A stretch of 64,000 nucleotides of DNA from Entoloma clypeatum (taxonomy: Eukaryota; Basidiomycota; Agaricomycetes; Agaricales; Entolomataceae): the NCBI GenBank assembly GCA_963565915.1, contig OY751489.1, positions 3,906,001 through 3,970,000 of the forward strand, written 5' to 3'. Position numbers and translations under genes: made by a program. Under the pieces are notes generated by a model. That model did not search any database. It was not told where the DNA came from and worked only from the letters and a program-made list of their open reading frames with translations. Below, one piece after another: positions 9,619 through 20,375 of the stretch. Position 1 is the stretch's first letter, and every line of letters begins with the position of its first letter.

Positions 9619-11728
9619 CTATGTCGAGCTCAATGGTTGATTGGCGACGATCTGGGTGAACATTTGCGAGGCCGCTTGCCCCCCTGCCAACTTGCCGTAC
9701 TAAATAGTGATCAACCCATTATATCGGTCTAGTACAACAAAGGTTTATTCCGACGAACCTTATACGCGGGGACTTCATGACCCGCTCCGTAAATACGGAC
9801 ATACGAGAAAGTGCCAGCGTTCTTGTACTGTCCGGCTGTTTGGCCGTCCACCTTGTAAGGCGCAAATTTTTGCTTTGCGAATTGCGCTGAGAACTTGGTG
9901 TTCAACGCGGCAACCATCGCTTCGACGCCGTAAAAGTTGAGAATGTAATCCTGCATGGACCCGGCATCACCTCGTGAGTCGCTTCAGGGATCGTGCAGCC
10001 CGGTGACGACTTACAGCATCTCCGTTGTATATAATCGTTCGTACACCAGCATTGATGATGATTTCCAGGTATGGGCGGGAGTTCTTCATCCAGTCGCCTT
10101 TTCGACGACGACAATCAAAATATTCACATTTTTTGGGTTGCAGGAAACAACTCACCTGTGGCAGCAAAGTTGTCGTACACGGCATCATTCGAGAACGCCC
10201 AAGTGCCCTGAGCGCCTACTTTTGATGCGATTCCGTTGATGTACTTTGTGAAGTCCGGTGGGTATGCGTCAGGTGTCCTCGCGGGAACGTAATACAACTG
10301 ATTCCATAGTGTCATTGATCGAAATGAAGGTGCATGAAGAAAAGGGATCGCACATCGTAAGCGCCCGCCAAAGGAGTGAGGATATTGATGTTGCAGTAGT
10401 TCTGAGCGGATGAGCAGACGGAGTCTGAGCCTCCGTTGTAGCAGTCGGTGATCTAGGGATGCCTCGGAGGGTGACGTGGTGTATAGTGTGAAACGAACAT
10501 ACCTGTGATTTACAACCGTCGCTTCGAGTCCAAGATGTGTTTGCTTTCTTGACGACGCCTGAAGACACCAACGGATGGTAGGTGTTGTGTCCTGCGTAGG
10601 TGATATACCCAGGGTACTGAGACAAAGGGTCCTGTCCAGAAACAATGTGAGCGAACGGAACAGATCAAAAATCTGAGGTCGCAACCGTGAGGCCGTTACC
10701 AAGGCCGAGGATCTTCAGGTTAAGTCGGACCCCAGTGAGGCTATGGCTAGCAATGGCAGCGTTTTGACGCAAGATATGACTGTTTTTGAAAAGCGCATCA
10801 GCTATGATCATCACGCAAAAAATCACCGAAACGCACGCCGCAAATCTGGGTGCGTAGTGTCCACCATACCTAATTGATGGAACAAGTCAAATGACTCTGG
10901 TATAGAGCGAGAAAACAACGTACGATTCAGTCCAGATAGCGAGATCGTTCCGCTGATACTTTGAAAACCTCGAATCTTTGAAGAAAATTTGCAAGAACGT
11001 CCAGACATCGACAGCAGCCTGCTGCGATGTGCTAACGTCGAGTGTTCCGTACGAGAACCCTACGCCGACTGGCTGGTCGATGTACAGAACGTGGGCCTTG
11101 TTATTCCATGAGTATGGGTTGTTGGTGACGGTTGAAGTGTCGTTGGTGATTCGGCAAGGACCGTGTTCTTGGAACAGGCCGATCATGCTGGAGCTCCCCG
11201 GCTGCGTGGAAAAGGTTGAGAAACGACCGTTGCGGGCTTGAAAGAAGGAAGGCTTACCCCACCATTGAACCAGAGTGCCACTGGCGCGTTCGCCTTCCCA
11301 TTGCGTGCGGCGAAGAACCAAAACCTATTCGAAACAAAAAGGCGGTCAGAACGCGCAAAGTAACGTGTGGTCCTGCGGAAGAGGCCCACCAAATGCTTTT
11401 GTTGGAAGCTATATCCCCGTAACCTGAGGCTTGGTACACGCCTGGGGTAGTTTCTGATAGTAACGAAAAAGACAGGGATGAGCGCACTCATGATGTATGC
11501 AGCTCGATGTCAATCTAAAGGCGCACCACACACTCCTGAATTTTCAACGACGCGAAGACCTCCAGCTCTAACGGGGGCAGTGCTGGTAGACTTCAGAGTT
11601 GAAAGCGCGACGGCAGCAGTCGAGGGGACACCGCCGTGCACACCCGCAACTATGGGAACCTGGCCACCGTATGCCCCGATTATCGGGGTGGCAGTCAAGA
11701 CGGCCAGAAATGAGGGGGGGAACAACAT
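9619..11728 (-). CDS. Serine carboxypeptidase, peptidase family S10
   Basis: A secreted or vacuolar acid carboxypeptidase expected to remove C-terminal residues from peptides. Twelve exons on the minus strand: 11728-11527, 11453-11390, 11324-11258, 11201-10924, 10869-10837, 10779-10686, 10631-10503, 10452-10354, 10297-10156, 10097-10015, 9950-9759 and 9699-9619. They join in frame to 487 aa. All 11 introns are GT-AG, 50-73 bp. A hydrophobic signal segment starts the protein (MLFPPSFLAVLTATPIIGAY). Then come CETTPGV (about 67-73), the oxyanion motif NGGPGSSS (109-116), GPC, the nucleophile motif ESYGGHY (Ser204), NGDAD carrying the catalytic Asp (394-398) and GAGHEVPAY (His455). Length and all three catalytic motifs fit the family, so the gene looks intact. 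Exon 5 (33 bp) and intron 5 are the least certain boundaries. Confidence 0.93.
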
Positions 11729-12128
11729 CCCGGGTTTGGATCATGTCCCCTTCGTGGCGGTGGCTTTTGTACCATGCCAGAGGTGAAGACCAAAACAAAC
11801 CGACGCATCGCTACCGAGTCCCGACGATGTTATCTCGGCCTTCGTTTGTCTGAGTTCTGTATCAACCGACCCTACGTGATAAATCAGGGTATGGACTCCT
11901 ACCTTGTGCACCACGGTGCCCCTCGGTGGCCTCACAATGGCTCTGGCGTTGAAAGGAATCATTTGGGAAGGAACCCGTTCCAGTGTCAGTGGGAGTCACA
12001 GCGAGTCCTCGGACCAACTGGAGCAGGGTGACGGAAGTCCATTGACCCGGTCCGAGGACAAGTGGTGGAGTAGTGACATGACAAATTCTCTCGACTTTCC
12101 AACTGCAGTTGATATTCTCTAAGTCCTG
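11729..12128. other. Upstream region of the carboxypeptidase gene
   Basis: The region lies 5' of the minus-strand carboxypeptidase ATG and should contain its promoter. I see no clear TATA box at a standard distance and no convincing ORF. Confidence 0.4.
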
Positions 12129-12130
12129 TA

Positions 12131-12951
12131 CTATCGTCCATCAGCGGTTAGCACTCACCACCGGTTAGCACTCCATTAGTAAAATGAACACCAATATTCA
12201 AACTCAGATGATCGCACTAGTAATTACTAAGGGAGTGCTAACCGGTGGTGAGTGCTAATTACTATGGGTGACCGGGTGTTGCAAAATCACCTAGTTATGC
12301 AAAATTTCTCCGATGGGCGCATTCCCGCATCTTGAGCAACTGATGTCTCATAGATCGGGAATCTTTAGGCACTTTAGGAGACCACTGTAACTTCGAAACA
12401 TGACATTCCTGTCCCTCAATGAAATCAGAGCTGAAAAACCATGAAAAACCACGATTTTCGAGCTTGTTCTATCTTGGTAAAATTGATGTTTGAGCGGGCA
12501 CCTTCATCCTTCGGGATATGATATGTTTTATTGTTATCCATCCTTAAAACAATTTCTCCGGGACAGAAACATGAGGTATACAAGACGTGGACACTCGTCG
12601 AATCTTGAGCGTGACAACAAAACTCATCGAGCGTCGTATGGTTCGAACTCCGACAGGACCTCCCCCAAAGAGGCAGGAGGCTCTGCAGGGCGGAGACGTA
12701 AATTGTGATGTGACCCGAGTGTGACATATTTTGCACAACCTAGTGAAAATGGTGTGCCAATTTCCTCCCGCTCCAGTTATTTTTCCTTGCCACATATCCT
12801 CAAGATCAAGTGGAGACAATTAAAGCCAGAAAGCCAGGCTGTACGACGGTAAAAGAATCAAGTCATTTGAGGCAGTGGATGTAGCACGATAAGCCCTCTT
12901 TAAAAAGTTTTGCAACACCCGGTCACCCATAGTACTGCTGATGGACGATAG
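12131..12951. mobile_element. Outer MITE (A), TA target duplication, palindromic
   Basis: The ends are CTATCGTCCATCAGC and its exact reverse complement, flanked on both sides by TA (12129-12130 and 12952-12953). Just inside the left end is a second inverted pair, AGCACTCACCACCGGTTAGC near 12,150 and its complement near 12,235-12,258. With the nested element B removed, this MITE is only about 150 bp and almost a full palindrome. A TA duplication fits Tc1/mariner-type mobilisation. Confidence 0.8.
12262..12932. mobile_element. Inner MITE-like element (B), 671 bp, 25-bp TIRs
   Basis: Perfect 25-bp terminal inverted repeats occupy 12262-12286 and 12908-12932, starting CTATGGGTGACCGGG. TA dinucleotides flank both ends (12260-12261 and 12933-12934). 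It sits inside element A and so inserted later. No transposase is visible and the small ORFs inside are not credible, so it would depend on a transposase supplied in trans. Both elements begin with CTAT and use TA targets, which suggests related transposases. Confidence 0.85.
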
Positions 12952-13039
12952 TATCAGCTGAGCGCCGAATGATGGCTTCGATGGCCGGCCGGCTTACGAG
13001 GTCACTCGGATCTGATACGGCTTCGCCACCTCCGTTTCC

Positions 13040-13345
13040 CGTCTCGAAGCACCGCGCATCTTGGCTGCTGACCTTGTCCTGCTCGCTACTGCGCCAGTCG
13101 TAGCCACGTTCGCATCTTCAGCTCGGATTCCTGTCAAAGCTCTACCTGCAGACTTGGAACCTCCACAATGACCATGGAAAAAACAAGCACACCACCCTCA
13201 CACCAGAATTGTGGCGTGTCGTTCTCCTTGTTTTGCAGTACCCTCGACCCCGGCGCTCTTCATGGTCTCCCCGCCTTTGGTGAAGATCGCGGGGTGAGGG
13301 AAGATATTTTCCAGACGGTGCTTGACCTTAAGTACACTGTCCCAC
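13040..13345 (-). pseudogene. rif1 fragments from exons 6 and 4, degenerate
   Basis: The stretch 13,045-13,160 resembles rif1 13,955-14,060 (CCGCGCATCTT..GC(T/A)GACCT..TCCT, then GCATCTTCAG). The stretch 13,250-13,335 resembles rif1 16,170-16,270 (GTGAGGGAAGA...CAGACGGTGCTTGACCTTAAG). Orientation is the same as the functional gene. The intervening coding sequence is missing. It lies only about 180 bp beyond the rif1 stop codon. Confidence 0.6.
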
Positions 13346-13520
13346 TTTTGTAGTCGATGTTGAGGGCCAGGAAGGAGAGGGCGTCATGTCACTGCAGATG
13401 TCGACGATTGTGGTGAAAGATAAACATATGTATTATCCCATATTCATATTCCTATGTATCTACACATCTGCAATAAACACAGTAATTTACAAACAGCCCT
13501 GTATCCGGAAAACCGCACGT

Positions 13521-16500
13521 TCAAAACACCAACGCCTTCAACGGCTTCCCGTTCATCCCACCCTGCACCGTGAACGATCCTATCTTCTTCATCTTCCTCT
13601 CCACAATCTCCTTCGAAGGACTCGGCACCGAATCATCGCTTCCTACTTCCCCTTCCTCAAAGAAGCGCGTACTCTTCTTCAAATCAGGCGAGATCAACCG
13701 ATGCGGCGTCACCTGTCCCAGATGTGGGTCGTCGTCCGAAGACGAGGGAGGCCGAAACGCAACACGTCTCCCACCAACCCCTGCCGACCTCGGCCTGACC
13801 TCGATAGGATCGCTGCTGGGAGCCTCCACGTCCACGTCGACATCATCCGAAGCAGGTCCGAATGTATCCCGGGACACACTAGCCCTCCTCCGTTTGGCGC
13901 CAGCATCCCTCTCTCGATACCCAACACAAGATGCAGAAGCAGCATGAGAGCCGCGCATCTTCGTTGCAGACCTCGTCCTCCTCGCCATTCCTCCAGCCGC
14001 AGAGACAGGGCGTGACGTCCGCGTCTTCAGGCCAGAATCAAAGCTCGCCGATACACGCAATTTCGACCGACTCTTGCTATACCCATACACCTCTTTCAGA
14101 CTTGGGACCTCGACGGCGTCCATGAACACCCGTTTCCGCTTCTTGCTCTTTGGCTGTGGATGTTTCTCTTGTCTATCTTCCACAGGGGCAAGGGCGGGGT
14201 GTAAGGGAATATTGATAGGCTTGAGGCTCGGACCAGCGTACAGAGTCGCGAAGGTAGCAGGGGTCGCTTTGGTCCCGAAGACGTCTTCAGCCTCCACATC
14301 CGTCACATCGTCATCGTCATCGTCATTATCCTCCACAACCTCCATCACCTTCCTACCCTTCTTCAAAGGCGACGGCCGTTCTCCACCCTCCTCCTTTCCA
14401 CCATTAAACGACCTCCGCTTCCCAAGTGTCCTCCCACTACCACCACCACCACCACACACCTCCGCAATTCTCTCTGCAACTGACTGTATCCTTCCCTGCC
14501 CAGGCGACAAGGCCCAGATAACAGGTCGCTCATTCTCCTTGTCCTCCGCCAACTTCCTCCTTTTGCTCGGCGACGCCTCCTCACTCCGTGGCGTACGTCC
14601 ACCAGGTGTCTTCCGCGGTGTCTGCGGATGCGACGAGACCGACCCAGGAACGCGTACAGGCGACCCAGGCGAAGAGCCAAACTGAAGCTGCGTCAAGAAA
14701 CTGACGGGTGGCTTATGTGGCCTTGGTGGGGTGGCAGCGCTCGCATGGGCCGACGAAGCAAACGTGGCTCGTGAACCAGTCGTAGGCGTCGTCGGTGTTG
14801 ACGGGCGAGTCATCCTCCATCCTGCAGCCGGTGGTTCGGAATCCGGGCAAATGTCCGAGGTCCAGGACGCTGGCACTAGCTTGAATCCAGAGCATGGAAC
14901 ACGCAACGTGATGGTGGTGGTGGCAGTAGCGGTTTGGGTGCCACGTGGAGTCGGGTTTGTACCCTGAGGGACTTCCTCCTCTCGTTTGCTCGTGGACGGC
15001 CCAAACACAGCCCCAAGCGACGTCTGAATCTCCTCCGGCCACCCATCCTCAGGAGCCTCGAGCTGCGCATAACCAGCTTCCCAAAACTCCCTGAACGGCT
15101 CTACACACATTTCGCGCACCGCCTCCCGCGCACCAAACGGACACCCAATAAACGGCGCAAAGGTCCTGAGCGTATCCTCCGAAACAGGCAGCTCTTGTAT
15201 GCGCACCAGGATAATCTGGTAGAGGGGAACAATCTAATACACACACCCAAAAGTCAGTTCCCAACAAATAACACGAAGGCGAAACAAGAAACTCACATCG
15301 TACTCCAACTCCCCCAAACTCCACACCTCCGTCTCATCCTCAACCCACACCGCGACACCCTCCATAACGCCCCTGATCACATCCCCAACCACCACCATCC
15401 CCGTCACGGCCGTCGCTGTCGCCGGACACTTCTCCACCACCTCCATGACTGCCCTCGCAGCCCACAGATACCTCGTCTTCTCCCTCGGTGCAGGCGGATA
15501 CGCCGCCCCCATCGTCTCGTTCACCAGCTCTAGCACGCTCTCCGGGATCTCCCGCATATCATCTCCATCATCCTGCGCACTCGCGACGTGCGACATCAAG
15601 AACTCCACGAGCTGCACACACGACGAGGCAGCCGTCGGCGCAGCGTGATTCGCGCCCGAGACGGTGCCCGCAAGACACGCAAGCACTGTCGCGGAATCAT
15701 GCCCGTAGTCCAAAGCCTTGTTCACCGAATAATCCAGCAGCCTATGCCAGATTTCGTCATCAGGCTTGGATAGCTCCCACCCCGTATCATACCTGCAAAT
15801 TCATCACCGTCAGCACAATCGCCCAAACACTGAAAAAAAAAAAAAAAAAAAAAAAAAAGAAAACATACAAAAACGGCACACCGAGCAACACAACCCCACC
15901 CTCCCATTCACCCTCCACCTCCTCCATCCACCATCCACAAAACACCCTCCACACCGCCGCCCTCTCCTCCACACACCACCCCCAATCCCACAGCCTCTCC
16001 CCGCTCTCCACATCCGGGTACCCCCAGAACGCACGCACAGCATCGCACCCGCACACCGCAAGCACATCCACGCAGAACTCCGTCCACCTCGCATTGAGGC
16101 CGCCGATATCCCCCATCTGAACCTCTACGTCACCCTCGGCCCCGCCAAAATCAGTGTAGTCACCGGCGTTCTTCATCAACGACGCCAAAAGTGTTTCCCC
16201 GGCTTTAGCGAGGATAGCTGGTTGAGGGAAGACATCGCGCAGGACGCCCCACAGCGCTTTGGCAAGCCTGAGCTTGAGTGCACTCCCAGACGAGGGAGTC
16301 TGAGGAGACGCAGAAGCCATGGAAAAACGAGGAAGCTCGCGGTTCTTCGGGGTCAAATCCAGCGTCTCGTCTTGCAGGATAGAATCGACGATCACGCCAA
16401 CGGCAGTCATGGCAAATTCACACGTGGCATCCTCCTCGCCTTCATCTACGCGAAGTGTCGATCAGCATGTTCAAAACAGCAAGATAGACACAAAGAAGAA

Positions 16501-18870
16501 ACAAACCTTGCAACGCCGCAACCCTCGCTCCAACCAACCCCTCCCAAACGCCGACCAACCCCGCGCACACCTCCCCATCCCCATCCTCCTCCTGTCGACT
16601 CTTGCCTTTTCTCCTCGGCTGCACACCATGCTCCCAAACCCCAGCACACCCCAGCACACCCCTCCACACACCGACTAAGCCGGTCCACCCCTCTGCGAGT
16701 TCCTCCCTCGTCAAACACCGTACATCTTCTGCCTTGGGCGTCTCGTCAAATATCGGGTTGACCGCGGCCCCAAGGGCTCTCCAGTCCGCGCTCAGCAATC
16801 CAGGTAACGCGGAGAATAGCGAACGGGGCAGCAGGGATGGTTTCCTCGTGTTTCCCTCTTGGTCCCCATCACCGTTACAGTGGCGGGGGAACGACACAGA
16901 CCCCCCAGCACCCACAAGCTGCTTAAGCACATCCAACACCTGCATCGCCGTCTTCCCGTCCCTCTCGGTCATTACCCTCATCACTTCCACCACCCTCCTC
17001 ATCACGAGCACCCCGCCTTCCCCTCCACATTCACGTTCATGTCCCACCCACTCCTCGCACCCCTCAACGCCGCCCAATAGAGCCGCGACAGTACACGTCC
17101 CCATCTCCAAATCTGGCACAGACACAACCAGCTCCCACCACTGCTCCCTCGCCTTCCTCTCTTTCGGTCTTTCTCTCTCCTCTCTCTCCTCCTCCTCCTC
17201 CCCAACCAATCGAGGCTGGCACCACACCCACGCCACCGCCCTCCACACCAAACACGCCAAGCCCCGCACCGCCGCCCTCCGATGGCGCATCGCAAGGTTC
17301 ACCAGTCCACTCACCGCCCGGCCAACCCTGCCCTCTCTCACTACTCGCTCATTCATCAGTACCATCAGCGCCGCGAGGACGAGCAGAGCCCATACGGGCC
17401 CATGCGTGGGGTGTGCAGGGTCCGTCGCCTGCAGCGTTGTGCGCAGCGTGCGGATGATCGCCGGGTCCGGATTGGCGGGCTTCGTCGGGGAGGAAGGACT
17501 CGGGCCCACTGCCGGATGAGGTTTTGTGGGTGACAACTTGGTGGGGCTTAGCAGCACCGGTTTTTGTGGTGGCACGTGGAGGAAGTAGTCTGTTACGATG
17601 TCGGATATGCGTGCGTGTACCCCGGCGGAGCGGGGGACTTCAAGGGTGCCGAGGACGAACCCGCCGAGGGCGTGGCAGGCGAGTGTGCGCAGAGGGAGTG
17701 TAGGCGCGAGGAGATTGGAGAGGACGGAGGGGAGGAGGACGTTGGTGAATGCAGGAATGAAGATGGAGGGGGCGTGGATGGAGAGGTCGTGGACCGCCTG
17801 GAATAAACAAGATAAAGATGTTTTCGAAAATAGGTAAGAAAGGTTGTGAAGTTACCTTAAGTCCGTCGCTAGCAGAGCCCTTTTTTCCTTCCTTGCCCAG
17901 CTCGCCGTCAATGCCGCGTGCCAGAGCAAACGCTATGCGGTCGGCGGCGGGCGCGAGGACTGCAGGAGGAAGACGTTGAGTCTGTATAAGCCATATGGCC
18001 AGTGCGCAAGTTTTTCGGGCATTCAGAGTGGGCAAATTGTCTGCCAAGGGAATGGCGAGGACGGCGGTCAGCATAGACCGCAGTTCGCTATCTGTTGAAA
18101 TGATTTAATTGCCGTCCATGGTATAAAACCAAAGACTCGCCAGAAAAAATGGTGTATAAAGCAGGAAGAGTGAACAGGAGGGAGAGCATCTTTATGACAG
18201 CGTGGCTCGTCGTGCAGAGGTCGCGTGCGCGTTTGACCTGTTCAGCCGTCATCCCATCTCTCTTCTTCTTCGGTGTGTTCTCCGGCGAGGGCAGAACCCT
18301 CTGAGCCCGTTCCCGTTCTTCCTCCTTGGTCTCAACTGCAGGGTCTACCATTGCTTTACCCAAATCACGCACGACAGCCCAGACAAACGCGTCCCTGTTC
18401 TTCCTCAGAGGCTGGAAAAGCGGCCACGACGCGTCGACATCCGTGGAGCCCGTGACGCACGTCCGCAAGCGCGCTGCTAGAACGCTGTATGCCTCGATAA
18501 CGTCCTTCAGCGACGCCGCTTTTACGACGCCGTCTTCAGCCGGACGCGTTATGACAGAGACGGGGTACGCTAGGTACGCGAGGTCGCACAGCGGGTCAGA
18601 CGGTTCCGGGGTGGCTTCGCGTTGTGGCTCGCCTTCGTCGAACGGTGTGAGGAATATGCTGTGCCGTTTTTTGAGAATGGACCGTCCTGGCGCGACTCTG
18701 GGGGCGAGGAGCAGTTTTTGGGAGATGGAGGTTGTGGTGATGGTGGGGGAGGCGAGGATGTGTATTTTGTCGTCTTTCGCGAATATTACGCGTGAGGAAG
18801 GGTCGATCTGGCGGTTTTCCTTGTCTTTGCATGTTCGGTGAGCAGTGCTGGGCGGCGTGAAGAGCGCCAT
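13521..18870 (-). CDS. rif1: Rif1 orthologue, telomere and replication-timing factor
   Basis: Rif1 binds chromatin and recruits protein phosphatase 1 to oppose DDK at replication origins; it also acts at telomeres and double-strand breaks. Six exons: 18870-18141, 18091-17856, 17797-16507, 16445-15869, 15792-15297 and 15233-13521. They join in frame to 1,680 aa. The N-terminal half is an alpha-helical Rif1_N-type region (for example MLTAVLAIPLADNLPTLNAR). The last 570 residues are Ser/Pro-rich with SPSKRRK-type basic clusters. PP1-docking motifs RVIF (27-30) and SILK (64-67) stand at the N-terminus, in the order reported for yeast Rif1. A further RVAF is near 1,600. Intron 1 is 49 bp and appears to use a GC donor. 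A GTG upstream of the ATG extends the frame but is not a credible start. The gene looks intact; degenerate fragments of it flank the locus. Confidence 0.9.
15833..15858. repeat. (A)26 run inside rif1 intron 4
   Basis: An uninterrupted run of 26 A on the plus strand, meaning 26 T on the coding strand, sits just after the 5' splice site of rif1 intron 4 (15868-15793). It makes this the longest rif1 intron (76 bp). Length polymorphism is likely. Confidence 0.85.
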
Positions 18871-18889
18871 GGCGGGGGGTGTCACGGTG

Positions 18890-19510
18890 TCACACTTGAT
18901 TTATTGGAGGCGTCACGACTCAACCATTTTGTTGACGCGTTGCGTGCCTTGTTTGTCCACAGTCGCAAAGAGTTTGTAAGATCTCTCAATCAGAAGGTGA
19001 TGAGGGAACGGACTTGGAGAGTACTTAAGTACCGTGACTATGTACGCGAATCATATGTATCGAGCATGATTCGCCGCCGGTTATGACGCATATATATGTA
19101 CAGTTGACAATGGACCCGTGATACATTAGATTATCTCGATATCGCCTTGAATGTTAGACTTGTAGACGGTGAAGGCGACCAGTATCATTTGTCTGGTTTA
19201 CTCTTCTTACACTTCTGTATTTTTACAATTCAGTTCAACATAACATTACAGGCAGGTGGGAGGACACACTCCGCTTGTCGCATACAAGGTAGAACCTATG
19301 CAACGGTAAATCGGCCAGGAACAACAATGTTCCTCCATTGTGCACGGCTTGTCTATGGGGGTGCACGCGGAGGCCCTTGCGATGTATAGAACGATGGAAA
19401 AGACGAGAGCGCAGAAAAAGTGCATAGCGAGAATGGGTGGACTGATTCGAGTGAGTGCAATGCGCGATGACTTTGAACACTTGCTGTGCTGAAGGCGTCC
19501 TTCTATATCC
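18890..19510. repeat. Segmental duplication, copy 1 (contains SSP1)
   Basis: This segment, running from just upstream of the rif1 ATG through SSP1 and its promoter, recurs at about 20,350-21,420. Shared blocks include GGAACGGACTTGGA, GTTATGACGCATATA, TTTTTACAATTCAG and the SSP 5' region. Confidence 0.65.
19246..19425 (-). CDS. Small secreted cysteine-rich protein SSP1, 59 aa
   Basis: The ORF opens with a typical signal peptide (MHFFCALVFSIVLYIARASA). The roughly 39-residue mature part has seven cysteines spaced C-x6-C-x5-CC-x6-C-x11-C-x3-C. A TATA-like GGATATAG lies about 80 nt upstream (near 19,504). The paralogue at 21,096-21,308 has the same signal peptide, intergenic sequence and Cys frame, which supports the start and the reality of the gene. 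The CC-containing pattern resembles disulphide-knot peptides. Size and secretion fit fungal effector-like or self-recognition peptides, but no family is assigned and no activity can be inferred. Confidence 0.7.
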   Translation of the reverse strand: MHFFCALVFSIVLYIARASACTPIDKPCTMEEHCCSWPIYRCIGSTLYATSGVCPPTCL

Positions 19511-19689
19511 CCAACGCCAATCACCGACTTGCAGGTCACAGGTATCGATGGAGAAAATTCCAACGGGGACGGAAGGAGTGAGGATTGGGAGGATTCGTGG
19601 AAGAAAGTCAGGGAGAGCGTACTGCTGGAGAGAGATCTATGTGAATCCTCATGTATTATTCTCGCTGGCACGCACCTGTTTGAGTGGCA

Positions 19690-19880
19690 GACTGCCTGGA
19701 CCTCACCAAGCGACTTCGGACCACATTCACATTTCAGACGTCAACTTCAGTATGCTGCCAATTGCTATATATGCAACTTGGGCGCATGGCCGGTACCAGC
19801 TCCATCGCCCCACGCTGCGTGGGTCTGGCCTGGATCGTGGTTAATGTTCACGCGTTCACGGCCAGTGCGGGCAGGGCCGT
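19690..19880. repeat. Unassigned repeat X, copy 3
   Basis: Similar to 7,790-7,975: the ACCACATTCACATTTCAGACGTC block, then CAGCTCCAT(C/T)G(C/A)CCC, GCCTGG, GATCGTGG and CGGCCAGTGC. As in copy 2 it lies next to rif1-derived sequence. Confidence 0.55.
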
Positions 19881-19984
19881 CGCTCTATGAGTCGCTGTTA
19901 AATGAACACCGGAGCCAGTAAATTCTGCAAACTGAGTATGTTTCCTGTAAGACGCCTCACAAAAGCTTCCTGGATCGCGATACT

Positions 19985-20375
19985 TGGTACCAGGCGGTCC
20001 CTGCTCCGATTCTTCAGCGAGGGCGAAGCAACAGTTCCTATTCCCCCTCCTAAGTTCCAACAGCAGAGTCCATCACTACCTTACCCACAAGGGTGTCCTG
20101 TGCGTCCAGCGACCACAGCTCATTGAGCCCGTGACACACGACCGCGAGAATACTGCACGCCTGGATCCGGACTCGGACAAGTTCCAGGGTGACTTCTTAG
20201 TGAGGATGAACCAGGTGGGACTTTGGAGATGAGGAGTAGTGTTTGGGTGATGGCGGTGCTAGGTGTGGCATGGGTTGGAAAGGATGAGGACCTTGTCATC
20301 TTTCACGAATACTACGCGGCCAATCTGGTTTTCCTTGAAGAGGCATCGCAGAGGGTCGCGGTGTCACAACTCAAT
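19985..20375 (-). pseudogene. rif1 exon-1 and start-region fragment, degenerate
   Basis: The plus-strand sequence parallels 18,275-18,890. Matches include GCTCCGATTCTTCAGCGAGGGC, CCTTACCCACAAG, and CTTGTCATCTTTCACGAATACTACGCG against the functional TTGTCGTCTTTCGCGAATATTACGCG. It ends with GGTCGCGGTGTCACA at the counterpart of the rif1 start. Indels break the frame. It belongs to the segmental duplication that also carries SSP2. Confidence 0.7.

Noticed and set aside
11741..11962. 73-codon minus-strand ORF upstream of the carboxypeptidase as its first exon
   Set aside because: It does not splice in frame to CETTPGV. The ORF at 11,728 supplies a signal peptide and joins perfectly.
13709..14685. 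Long plus-strand ORFs opposite rif1 exon 6 (up to about 200 codons)
   Set aside because: They are antisense shadows of a GC- and Ser/Pro-rich coding exon with no domain or splice logic of their own.
15766..16761. 331-codon plus-strand ORF rich in Pro, Ser and His opposite rif1 exons 3-4
   Set aside because: It crosses a 26-nt A run inside a rif1 intron and mirrors rif1 codons. No independent evidence supports it.
18871..18885. GTG codon extending the rif1 frame upstream (MTPPA...)
   Set aside because: A nuclear fungal gene should start at ATG. The ATG at 18,870 gives a natural Rif1 N-terminus, MALFTPPS.
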